A stretch of DNA of 10,154 nt, from contig WKLE02001051.1 in the NCBI GenBank assembly GCA_014885115.2, positions 1-10,154 on the forward strand, written 5' to 3'. Source of the stretch: Asterionellopsis glacialis. Taxonomy: Eukaryota; Bacillariophyta; Plagiogrammaphyceae; Rhaphoneidales; Asterionellopsidaceae. Positions 1 to 6,461 of the stretch are shown here, in pieces. The position numbers and the translations under genes are program-made. The notes beneath the pieces were generated by a model that saw nothing but the letters and a program-made list of their open reading frames with translations, searched no databases and was not told where the DNA came from. Numbering within the stretch: position 1 is the first letter of the stretch; each line of letters opens with the position of its first letter.

Positions 1-682
1 GAGACACTTAAGGAATTTAAAAACATACTATGGGGTCAAAAAATGATAGTACACATGGACCATAAAATCATACTCTATGACAAAATGGCTAGCAAACGAG
101 TATGCAGATGGTGTACAATGCTAGAAGAGTACAGTGCAGAATTGGTCCATATTGCTGATGAACACAACATCATTGCTGACGCACTTTCACGATTAGATGC
201 AAGATGGGCAGATGATGCATATGATGAATTTGATGAAGTTCCAGAACTTATCAACGTCATGGAAGTGTATCAAAAAACACAGCAGGAAATCGAAGAAACA
301 GTCTTTCTGATATTCCCTCCGTTAATTAAACTATATCAACAAAAAGATCAAACGCATAGAAAACTAATGCAAGACGCAAAACCTGGTACCTTTACAACTA
401 GAGAAGTCAAAGGTGAACCGCTCATACACTCCGAAGGCAAAATATACATACCAGAGAAACTTCAACAATGCGTCGTAGCTTGGTATCACAAGTACCTAGC
501 ACATCCAGGTGCAACACGTACAGAAGCAACCATACGTCAGCACATTACTTGGCCTAGACTAAGAAAGCACATACAGAACTTCTGCAAAACATGTAAACAA
601 TGTCAGCTCTGTAAAAAGCAACATAAGAAATATAGACACTTACCCCCTAAAGAGACTGAAAGCTTACAATGGGAGAGAGTTC
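1..682 (+). pseudogene. Ty3/gypsy pol fragment: end of RNase H and integrase zinc-binding domain (outer element, left part)
   Basis: One frame is open from the first base of the window, so the gene starts upstream. The first ~65 codons match the C-terminal half of a gypsy RNase H: a HMDHK stretch at 52-66 with the conserved Asp, and the closing motif IADALSRL at 172-195. An acidic linker follows, then the integrase H2C2 zinc-binding domain at about 478-615: WYHKYLAHPG supplies the two His with four residues between them, and CKTCKQC supplies the CX2C pair. The domain ends at HLPPKE, after which the catalytic core should begin, but the frame runs into the LTR that starts at 683. The remaining integrase core lies 2.65 kb away at 3343. 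Similarity of domain order and wording to gypsy Pol is clear; this copy is split by the insertion and cannot work. Confidence 0.9.
678..682. repeat. Left copy of candidate 5-bp target site duplication AGTTC
   Basis: AGTTC lies directly before the TGCACTATGC terminus of the LTR at 683 and again directly after the TGCA terminus at 3337 (3338-3342). Five base pairs is the usual duplication for gypsy integrases. The right boundary depends on accepting a small deletion next to the end of the right LTR, so the match could be partly chance. Confidence 0.55.
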
Positions 683-994
683 TGCACTATGCTGACAACA
701 ATTTTTGAAAAGTGATAGGAAATGTTGAAAATGGAGTAGAGTTTATTAGAGTGAATAAATTATGAGCTAGTTTAGACTTTAACTTAAAAAACCCCAACAA
801 TTCACCAATTCATCTTTGCGACCCAAAAGCAGTATGAGATCCTACGGCAGATCTACTTAGAGTTTGGTTTTCAATGGAGTTTGGTTTTAACATGTGAAGC
901 AAACTCCCTGAGGCAACCAATCAGAAAGCTCCAAGTCAGGCGCGTCACCGTGTTCTGCTGTGGAGTGGAATTCAATACGCTTTGCTTTTGATGT

Positions 995-1014
995 CAGCAT
1001 TTGCATGAATGCTG
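995..1014. repeat. Short inverted repeat inside LTR A
   Basis: Arms CAGCATT and AATGCTG flank a six-base centre. LTR B keeps the right arm and one mismatch in the left. It lies in the probable U3 next to the TGACGTCA block and could be a protein-binding palindrome, but no function is shown by the sequence. Confidence 0.4.
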
Positions 1015-1047
1015 TGCGTCACTGCGCGTTTGCATCTGTCCGCTCAA

Positions 1048-1055
1048 TGACGTCA
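1048..1055. promoter_or_regulatory. CRE-like palindrome TGACGTCA in LTR A
   Basis: Perfect TGACGTCA, the core site of CREB/ATF-type bZIP factors, followed by degenerate half-sites of the form TCACATCATC. It lies in the sense-upstream (U3) part of the LTR, where retroelement enhancers normally are. Function is inferred from the motif only. Confidence 0.5.
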
Positions 1056-1138
1056 TCACATCATCTTGTCTGCATCATGGTCTGTCTGTACTACAGTTGA
1101 TTGACATATCCTGCGAGTCTCGCGACTTGCCTACTGCA

Positions 1139-1150
1139 CTCACCCCCATG
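1139..1150 (-). promoter_or_regulatory. Polypurine tract before the 3' LTR
   Basis: On the minus strand the bases immediately upstream of the LTR terminus TGCAGTAGG read CATGGGGGTGAG, a purine run of the kind that primes plus-strand DNA synthesis in LTR retroelements. Its position, just after the integrase stop codon and touching the LTR, supports both the orientation of the element and the LTR boundary at 1138. Confidence 0.7.
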
Positions 1151-1175
1151 TCCAGCGATCTAGTACTTAGGACGT

Positions 1176-2389
1176 TTATGCGGCAGCAGCAGCGTGGTAA
1201 GGATTTATGCGATGAATATTGAGTCTGTCCAGTACTGGTCCCCGTTGAATAGTTACAGTACCGTTAAAATGTGTACTTGACAAATGATAAATGGTCCATT
1301 GCATGGTTGTTCGTATTTACGCAGGTTGGACTTATCATTTTCTAGTAGGGCCTTGTCTCCTACTTTCCAATCGTCTTCGATTCTCTTACCGTTTTCATGC
1401 TGATTGTTACTAGCTAATCTAGCTTGTTTCCTAGTATGTATGCGTTCCCAGTTTGCTTCATGTTGAACGTTAAATATCATATCTCTACCAAAAACTAGCT
1501 GGCCAGGCATAGCTTGGAGAGTAGTATGATAAGTGGAACGTACGGCATATGCTACGGCAGCAAGTACACCGGCCCATGGGTTTTCTTCGGTACTGTGTTG
1601 TACCTCGTTGGTTTGTATCATATTTCCCACTACTTGATGTATCCTCTCCACTACGGCATTTGCCTGTGGGTTATGGGTAGTGATTTAACATACTACGGAA
1701 GTCCTTCATGAATTCCGTATCTTGGTCAAAAGTGACTTGTGTAGGCTTTGGGTATCGTGCAAACCACTGTTGTTAGACTATGTTTGCGATTTTGATACTG
1801 CTCTTTTCGGACCAAGGGGCAATCTCAAACCTTCCTGTATCTGGGTCCATCATAGTATCACAGCATAGGGTGAGATCCTTGTAACCTTTTCTTGAGATCG
1901 TGTAAGGTCCAATGAGATCCACACATAGGCAATCCCATGGTGTAGCTTCTGTGTCTTTTTCAGGCAGGTGTCCGTACTTCCTACTTTGACTCTTGTTCAG
2001 TTGACAGATGTGGCATGCTTTACAGTAGGTTGTTACGTGTTTTTGTAGTTTGGGCCACCATAAGTGCTGTTGTATTGTCTCTTCAGTATGGGTCCTACCA
2101 GGATGACATAAGTACGTGTGGTACCATTGTACCGTACATTTCTGTAAAGTTGATGGAACGCATATTTTATCTTTGTAGTCTTTTTCAGGCAGGTGTCCGT
2201 ACTTCCTACTTTGACTCTTGTTCAGTTGACAGATATGGTACATTTTACAGTAGATCGTTACATGTTCTTGTAGTTTAGGCCACCATAATTGATGTCGTAT
2301 TGTCTCTTTGGATTGGGTCTTACCGGGATGACATAAGTACATGTGGTATCATTGCACTGTGCATTTCTGTAAAGTTGACGGAACGCATA
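1176..2389 (-). pseudogene. Gypsy integrase, broken, with duplicated zinc-binding domain
   Basis: Reading down the minus strand: two copies of the H2C2 zinc-binding domain (WYHTYLCHPG ... CKACHICQL), then the catalytic core starting at CVDLIGPYTI, the GQLVFGRDM region, and a C-terminal barrel ending NIHRINPYHAAAAA with a TAA at 1176-1178. The presumed catalytic triad can be located: Asp at 1917-1919, Asp at 1725-1727 in FDQDTEF, Glu at 1646-1648 in VVERIHQ. The chain is broken by a stop near 1773, by a deletion and frame change between the second Asp and the Glu (too close for the usual DX35E spacing), and by a frameshift near 1265. Copy 1 of the zinc domain also has TGA for the Trp before its first His. 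It is joined upstream to gag instead of RNase H. It cannot encode an active integrase. Confidence 0.88.
1953..2389 (-). repeat. Tandem duplication of the integrase zinc-binding domain, period 225 bp
   Basis: The plus-strand block from GTCTTTTTCAGGCAGGTG to GAACGCATA occurs at 1953-2177 and again at 2178-2389. The copies are roughly nine-tenths identical by eye. The unit nearer to gag (2178-2389) is truncated where gag joins it. The downstream unit keeps the natural upstream residues YKDKI, which are also seen before the zinc domain of the third element near 10010, so that unit has the original context and the junction near 2178 is the duplication point. Confidence 0.85.
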
Positions 2390-2785
2390 ATGCCTCTTGA
2401 GGTCATCTCCGACCAACTTGAAGTGCTCCACTGTCTCGTTACCGCGTTGCGTAGCAGCGGCGTTGAATACTCGCAGACCTTCTCCGCTTAGTAATGCATG
2501 GGCCATCGAGTAGTGAGGGGGCCTGGTCGTGTTGTATTGTCCGCAAATCACTTGGTCCAGATTGTTGAACCAATCCAGTAATTTTCTAGGAGATCCGTGA
2601 TTGAAGTAAGGAAACTCCATACTATACTTCTCTTTGGAGTTTTGATCTCCGGGGTTTGATAACAGGCTAACTTTTGAGTACTGCGCTTTGGCTAGTTTCT
2701 GTTCTTCCGTACTCGGAATTTCGAGCCGGATAGGAGGTGGCGGGTAGCTTCAACCATTGCCTTGATTAGGGGTAACAACTTTCAT
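2390..2785 (-). pseudogene. Gypsy gag fragment (N-terminal part)
   Basis: The minus strand from ATG at 2785 encodes MKVVTPNQG, reaches TGA at 2750-2752, then continues in the same frame through EEQKLAKAQY, SNPGDQNS, MEFPYF, KLLDWFNNLDQV and GNETVEHFKLVGDDLKRH. The same protein is encoded on the plus strand from 6775, with synonymous and conservative differences on both sides of the TGA, so the region upstream of MEFPYF (2620) is truly coding. Gag forms the particle in which the element is reverse transcribed. The fragment stops at about 2390 where sequence jumps to the integrase zinc domain, apparently at a short shared stretch around TGCGTTCC. The nucleic-acid-binding C-terminal half of Gag is missing. 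Confidence 0.8.
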
Positions 2786-2826
2786 GTTTGATTTAGTTAA
2801 AAGATTGGAATTAAATTGGATATTAG

Positions 2827-2832
2827 ACTTAC
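2827..2832 (-). promoter_or_regulatory. Possible splice donor GTAAGT in the 5' leader (minus element)
   Basis: GTAAGT occurs between the 5' LTR and the gag ATG, followed by TCTAATATCCAATTTAATTC. The same consensus donor with almost the same downstream sequence is at 6731-6736 in the plus-strand element. I could not identify the matching acceptor, so use as a splice site is a guess. Confidence 0.3.
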
Positions 2833-3164
2833 CGCTTTTTGCATGGAGGGTTAACACTATGCACTATGCTAACAACAATTATTGAAAAGTGCTAGGAAAA
2901 GTTGAAAATGGAGTAGAGTTTATTAGAGTGAATAAATTATGAGCTATTTTAGACTTTAACTAAAAATACCCAACAATTTACCGATTTGTCTTCGCGACCC
3001 AAAAGCAGTACGGGATCCTACAGCAGATCTACTTAGAGTTTGGTTTTCAACGGTGTTTTGTTTTAACATGTGAACCAAACTCCCCGAGGCAGCCAATCAG
3101 AACGCTCCAAGTCAGGTGCGTCACTGTGTTCTGCTGTGGAGTGGAATTTGATACGCTTCCCTTG

Positions 3165-3172
3165 TGACGTCA
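3165..3172. promoter_or_regulatory. CRE-like palindrome TGACGTCA in LTR B
   Basis: Perfect TGACGTCA. The aligned position in LTR A reads TGATGTCA, so this site is variable between the two LTRs of one element. Confidence 0.45.
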
Positions 3173-3218
3173 GCAATTGCATGAATGCTGTGTGTCACTG
3201 CACGTTTGCATCTGTCTG

Positions 3219-3307
3219 CTCGATGATGTCATCACGTCATCATGTCTGTCCATATGATGACGTCATCACGTCATCACATCTGTCCGGTCCATGATGTCAT
3301 TGCATCA
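3219..3307. repeat. Degenerate tandem array of TGACGTCA-type units in LTR B
   Basis: Three consecutive units of roughly 30-35 bp follow the pattern ATGAYGTCATCACGTCATCA plus a TGTCTGTCC-like spacer; the middle one holds a perfect palindrome at 3258-3265. LTR D has a comparable array (about 5469-5550) and LTR A a shortened one. It lies in the probable U3 and would present many bZIP half-sites. The array function is inferred from the motif. Confidence 0.6.
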
Positions 3308-3337
3308 CGGTCCGTCCGTACTACGGTTGATTGTGCA

Positions 3338-3342
3338 AGTTC
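3338..3342. repeat. Right copy of candidate target site duplication AGTTC
   Basis: Directly follows the TGCA terminus of LTR B and equals 678-682. Confidence 0.55.
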
Positions 3343-4113
3343 ATTGGAAAATATACTATCAAGTCCAATTCAGGTACACAAACCCTACAATTTCTTACTA
3401 TGATAGATCCTGCCACAGGCTGGTTTGAAATGAAGGCACTTAAAGACAAAATGGCTGACACTGTAATAGAAGCATTCCACTCTGCATGGTTATGCTGGTA
3501 TCCACGACCAATACAAATAGGATACAACAACAGCTCAGAGTTCAAGGGAATCTTTGAGAAGACTCAGAAAAACTTCGGTCTAAGTAAAAAGCCAACAACC
3601 ACGTACAATCCACAATCAAATGGTATCATAGAGCGCGTGCATCAAGTAATCGGTTACTCGTTACTTGCACTTGACATAAGCAAATCCGCCAATCCACCTA
3701 CTATAGGAGATGATGAACCATGGGATAACATACTCAGCTCTGGAGCATGGGCTATACGCAGTACTTACCACACTGCGTTAGAAGCCATGCCCGGACAACT
3801 AGTATTTGGACATGATATGTTGTTGCCAATTGCATTCCAAGCCAACTGGCTCATATTAAAAACAAGAAACAGATGTTGATTAATAAAGACAACCAACAAG
3901 AAAACCGTAATCGGCAACACCACGTGTACACCATAGGTGACCTCGTTACATTGGAGAAGTCAGGAATTGTACCTAAGATGGACCCTTGCAGTGCTTCAAG
4001 TATTTACGAACAGTACTGTGTGCATCCGTAGGGGCGTAATAGAAGAGACGATTAACATTCGTTGTGTGACGCCGTACTACAAACGCACGCAGGACAGCTC
4101 GGGAAGCGAATGA
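3343..4113 (+). pseudogene. Gypsy integrase core and C-terminus (outer element, right part)
   Basis: Continuation of the integrase whose zinc domain ends at 682. The core reads IGKYTIKSN, FLTMIDPATGWFEMKAL, NGIIERVHQVIG, AIRSTYHTALEAMPGQLVFG, as in gypsy integrases and close to the minus-strand copy at 1253-2342. The C-terminal part continues in another frame (INKDNQQENRNRQ ... YTIGDLVTLEKSGIVPKM) and then in a third frame (LAVLQVFTNSTVCIRRG ... INIRCVTPYYKRTQD) to TGA at 4111-4113. Frame changes fall near 3862 and 3980. The first catalytic Asp is not present at the junction with the insert, and the second is Asn (GYNNSSEF where D-N-G-x-EF is expected); the Glu is kept in IIERVHQ. The copy was therefore disabled by more than the insertion. 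Confidence 0.88.
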
Positions 4114-4124
4114 AGTACACTCCC

Positions 4125-4355
4125 TGTAGGACACTCTTGAGGATAGATGATTGATGCGTGGGCAAGCAGACAGACTCACAAGAAATTACCATTTACTAAA
4201 ATTTCCTGATTTCCTACTTACTTACTAGACTGCCGGATATTCTCCGGATTAAACTAAGCTCATAATTTTCATCACCAAATAAAAGTCTTCTTTTCTGTTG
4301 TGTTTTGATTGTCTGACTGTTGTGTTGTGCCACCGTCAACACTAGCGGCATAGGG
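4125..4355 (+). repeat. Probable diverged 3' LTR of the outer element
   Basis: Between the integrase stop and the truncated LTR at 4356 there is no coding signal, but three parts resemble the sense strand of the LTR family in this window: a TGTAGGACAC start followed by AGGATA, a central TAAACTAAGCTCATAATTTT followed by CAAATAAAAGTC (compare TAAACTAGCTCATAATTT ... AATAAACTC in the reverse complement of LTR A), and an end GCGGCATAGGGCA (compare CAGCATAGTGCA). At 231 bp it is shorter than the other LTRs and lacks the TGACGTCA array. The boundaries are by analogy only. Confidence 0.45.
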
Positions 4356-4539
4356 CACTGCTGCGGAGTTTTGATACACTTCGCTTGTGACGTAAACGTT
4401 CGCATGTACTCAGCGCGTCACTGCACGTTTGCATCTGTCTGCTTGATGACGTCATCATGTCATCTCATCTGTCCTAATCTGTGACATCATACTATGGTTC
4501 ATTGACACATTGCGCAAGTCTTGCAACTCGCCTACTGCA
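4356..4539 (-). repeat. Truncated LTR copy C (minus orientation)
   Basis: 184 bp matching the plus-strand right part of LTRs A and B, from the TGCTGYGGAG stretch through a TGACGTCA at 4447-4454 to the common terminus CCTACTGCA. After 4539 the sequence becomes unrelated coding DNA. In sense orientation this is the first (U3) part of an LTR. The other part is missing exactly where the outer element's probable LTR ends, which suggests the outer element inserted into this LTR and the rest lies left of the window. Confidence 0.75.
4447..4454. promoter_or_regulatory. CRE-like palindrome TGACGTCA in LTR C
   Basis: Perfect TGACGTCA followed by TCATGTCATC, the same arrangement as in the other LTR copies. 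Confidence 0.45.
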
Positions 4540-5401
4540 AGTCTGCCTGTGTTGTGGAAGTGGCATTCAAATGGAGGGTACACAATACAAAGGTTATTGT
4601 CTTAATCCTTTTGTGTATTCAAGTATTACTTTACTATCAATTCCTGACAATAACAGGAAAATTCAACCAGAGTTGTCCTGTGTCAAAATTTTAAAACACC
4701 AATCTATGTTTTGGTGTGTTTCAAGTCAGATAAGTGCAATGTACTATAAAAACGATACTTTGCTTAAAGTAAGAGGATTTGGACCAGTTACATCAAATAA
4801 ACTAAATGGTGTAGGTATAAAAGATGTTTATGAATTTTTATGTATGGATGAAAATAAAAAAACGTCAATAGTAAAGGAAGGAATAATGGCAGAATACAAA
4901 TTGAAAAATAATTTATTGAAAATAAGAGAATGCTTTAATAATGAGGAGGCTCCCCAAGATTTAGATTATCGTACAAGTCATAATCCGTACAAAGCAAAAT
5001 ATGGACAGGACTGGAAAAACCATATAAAGACCTGTTTTATGTAAAACCCATACAGGTGCATCATGCATATGGTTGAACATATTGTAAAAAAGTCCTCCAA
5101 ATTTTTTAAGGAAATGAAATATGAAGAAACATGGTTTTTCTATCCTGATGCATTATCGCTAATGACTGCAAAAGAAACTGTAAAGTGGATGAAGGAAAAA
5201 TACAGTTATAAACACTGGCTCCTCCCAATAAATAATCTTCAATGGGAAGATGAATTGAAGAGTTACAACCTGTTGGTGATTGTCCAGAATTGATGACTTG
5301 GGACTGCAGCTTAAACAATGATCTGCACTTGATTGTTTGCTGACATGTTATTTTTACTGATCACTTAGATGATGATGATGTCAGGAAGTTTCAAATGGAT
5401 A
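4540..5401 (+). pseudogene. Non-retroviral coding fragment of a repetitive microalgal-type protein family
   Basis: A frame runs from the end of LTR C (reading CLCCGSGIQMEG) through a stretch resembling a helix-hairpin-helix turn (VRGFGPVTSNKLNGVGI, about 4768-4818) to TAA at 5042-5044. It continues in the same frame with MVEHIVKKSSKFF, ALSLMTAKETVKWMKEK and YKHWLLPINNLQ. After a -1 shift near 5262 it reads GDCPELMTWDCSLNNDLH and then a TGA at 5341-5343, followed in frame by an Asp-rich tail up to the LTR at 5402. The WMKEK...YKHWLLP...PELMPWD wording recalls a large uncharacterised protein family of diatoms and other algae; that is memory, not a search, and I assign no function. The fragment lacks its start and end and has two stops and a frameshift. 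It shares no features with gag or pol. Confidence 0.7.
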
Positions 5402-5409
5402 TGCAGTAG

Positions 5410-5427
5410 GCGAGTCGCTAGACTCGC
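5410..5427. repeat. Inverted repeat next to the LTR terminus
   Basis: GCGAGTC, GCTA, GACTCGC form a perfect 7-bp stem with a 4-base loop, eight bases inside the LTR end. LTRs A and C keep the stem with one mismatch or with G-T pairs in the RNA sense; LTR B has lost the whole segment. Confidence 0.6.
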
Positions 5428-5470
5428 ACGATATGTCAATCAACCGTAGTACGGACAGACCGTGATGCAA

Positions 5471-5547
5471 TGACGTCACGGATGGGGACAGACATGATGA
5501 CGTGATGACGTGATCACACGAACAGACAAGATGACGCGATGACGTCA
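5471..5547. promoter_or_regulatory. CRE-like array in LTR D
   Basis: Perfect TGACGTCA sites at 5471-5478 and 5540-5547, with ATGACGTGATGACGTGATCAC and ATGACGCG between them. TGACGT, ACGTCA and TGACGC half-sites are the type described for CO2/cAMP-responsive promoters in the diatom Phaeodactylum; a link here is inference. The position about 70-145 bp into the LTR fits an upstream promoter block. Confidence 0.5.
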
Positions 5548-5724
5548 TTGAGCAGACAGATGCGAATGTGCAGTGACGCACTGCATTCATGCGAACACTG
5601 ACATCACAAGTGAAGCATATCAAATTCCACTCCACAGCAGGAACACAATGCGACATGCCAGAACATGGTGACACACCAACCTGGCATCTTCTGATTGGCT
5701 GCCTTGGGGAGTTTGCTTCACATG

Positions 5725-5728
5725 TTTA
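5725..5728. repeat. Left target duplication TTTA (from TTAA)
   Basis: The uninterrupted LTRs A and B read, in this orientation, CACATG-TTAA-AACC at this place. Here the left copy is TTTA, one base changed, and the right copy at 6283-6286 is TTAA. Confidence 0.7.
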
Positions 5729-6282
5729 GGGGGTAGAACGTTTATTCATCAAGTTTTTTCACTCGTCGGCAAAAACACCCCCTTCAGAAGAGATTTTCTG
5801 TGCTTTCATCTAGAATTTTTTTTAAATTTTTCTCATTTTCGCCCCCAACACCCTGGGAATGCTCCATTTCATCCCAAAATTTCGTCAGAAGCTAGTATCA
5901 AACCTTTTACATAGATACATAAACTATTATATTCTGGCCTGAAATTGACCGCGAGACTCTTAAGTTGATAACTTTTCCAAAAAAAACGCTAAAATCGCCA
6001 AAATCACGAATTTAACGGTATTTTTGCAATTCTTATTTTCTGAATAGCTTCTTGGTCAATTTCTCAACGGAAAATATTAGTTTAATAATATATCTAAGGG
6101 AATGCATACTTGATTCTTACTCAATTTCAGTGTCAGATGTGTCCTTCTCAGTGTGTTGGGGTCAAAAAAGAGAAAAATTAAAAAAAAATAAAAAATTCTA
6201 GATGATAGCACGGAAAATAAGTTCAGAAGGGGGAGTTTTTGCCAAGGACTGAAAAAACTTGATGAATAAACATTCTACCCCC
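5729..6282. mobile_element. 554-bp foldback (MITE-like) element with TTAA-type target duplication
   Basis: Begins GGGGGTAGAACGTTTATTC and ends with the near-exact inverse, GAATAAACATTCTACCCCC. The outer ~95 bp of each side match closely as inverted repeats. Weaker inverse symmetry continues through TTTTCTC...CCCCAACAC (near 5830-5855), GAAATTGACC at 5941-5950 against GGTCAATTTC at 6054-6063, and CAAAAAAAACGCTAAAATCG against CGAATTTAACGGTATTTTTG around the centre near 6005. The whole element is therefore an imperfect palindrome with almost no unpaired middle. It has no open frame of note and is A+T rich. The flanking TTAA is the duplication typical of piggyBac-type transposases, but the G-rich tip is not one I can match to that superfamily, so the family stays open. 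Confidence 0.82.
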
Positions 6283-6286
6283 TTAA
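6283..6286. repeat. Right target duplication TTAA
   Basis: Intact TTAA after the CCCCC tip of the foldback element, then AACCAAAC as in the empty LTR copies. Confidence 0.7.
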
Positions 6287-6461
6287 AACCAAACTCCGTT
6301 GGAATCCGCAATTGGGTCAAGAAGACGAATTGGTGAATTGTTGGGTATTTTTAGTAACTACTTAAAATAGCTCATAATTTATTAACTCTAACAAACTTTA
6401 ATCTATTTTCAATATTTTCACCTTCTTTTCAATATTGCTGCCAGCATAGTGCATAGTGTTA

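Larger units (their letters stand above)
683..1138 (-). repeat. LTR copy A (3' LTR of the minus-strand element)
   Basis: 456 bp aligning along its length with 2860-3337, with 4356-4539, and in inverted orientation with 5402-6453 after removal of a later insertion there. Ends are TGCACTATGC (plus strand left) and CCTACTGCA (right). The right end is fixed because copies A, C and D share CCTACTGCA and then diverge at once. In sense direction it begins TGCAGTAGG, then a short inverted repeat, a TGACGTCA-containing block (palindrome at 1048-1055) in the probable U3, and an AATAAA within AATAAACTCT in the probable R/U5. The TGACGTCA block is shorter here than in copies B and D. Confidence 0.85.
683..3337 (-). 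mobile_element. Internally deleted gypsy retrotransposon inserted in minus orientation
   Basis: A 2655-bp unit is bounded by two direct long repeats (683-1138 and 2860-3337). Both start TGCACTATGC on the plus strand and end in TGCA. In the sense (minus) direction the order is 5' LTR, short leader, gag fragment, integrase zinc domain twice, integrase core, integrase C-terminus, polypurine tract, 3' LTR. Protease, reverse transcriptase and RNase H are absent, which leaves gag joined directly to integrase. It sits in the integrase of a plus-strand gypsy element, with candidate duplication AGTTC on both sides. The two LTRs differ at many positions and in repeat number, so the insertion is not recent or has exchanged sequence with relatives. 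It could have moved only with proteins supplied by another element. Confidence 0.85.
2860..3337 (-). repeat. LTR copy B (5' LTR of the minus-strand element)
   Basis: 478 bp in the same orientation as LTR A. The left end TGCACTATGC at 2860 is preceded by TTAACACTA, which also adjoins the LTR of the third element, so that side is internal. The right end differs from A, C and D: after GTTGATTG it goes directly to TGCA, lacking about 31 bp present in A. It carries two perfect TGACGTCA sites and a longer array of related half-sites than LTR A. Confidence 0.82.
5402..6453 (+). repeat. LTR copy D (5' LTR of the third element), interrupted by a foldback element
   Basis: Starts TGCAGTAGGCGAG and ends CAGCATAGTGCA, the reverse complements of the ends of LTRs A and B. 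The first part (5402-5728) and last part (6287-6453) align with those LTRs once 5729-6282 and one TTAA are removed, giving about 494 bp. It contains two perfect TGACGTCA sites, a terminal hairpin at about 5410-5427 and, near the end, CTCATAATTTATTAACTC. Because the gag and pol that follow are in sense with it, this is the 5' LTR; the 3' LTR is outside the window. Confidence 0.85.

Noticed and set aside
75..260. Minus-strand open frame opposite the RNase H/zinc linker
   Set aside because: Shadow of the plus-strand pol frame; Ser-rich low-complexity translation with no family resemblance.
1001..1222. Plus-strand open frame across LTR A
   Set aside because: Lies in the LTR and the antisense of the integrase end. 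Similar short frames in LTRs B and D (3070-3294 and 5381-5674 minus) are by-products of the repeat, not genes.
1514..1711. Plus-strand frame rich in Tyr and Gly
   Set aside because: Antisense of the minus-strand integrase core, which has the recognisable motifs.
4282..4287. AGTCT as left partner of the AGTCT that follows LTR C at 4540
   Set aside because: The sequence after it is not an LTR start, and a 5-bp match within a few hundred bases is easily chance.
3973..4405. Two minus-strand frames (3973-4179, 4214-4405)
   Set aside because: The first is opposite the integrase C-terminus; the second lies in the probable LTR. Neither shows any conserved motif.
5135..5390. Minus-strand frame 5106-5318 and the GATGATGATGATG run near 5369-5380
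   Set aside because: The frame is antisense to the coding fragment, and the run is a short Asp-codon stretch in the fragment's own frame, not a microsatellite of note.
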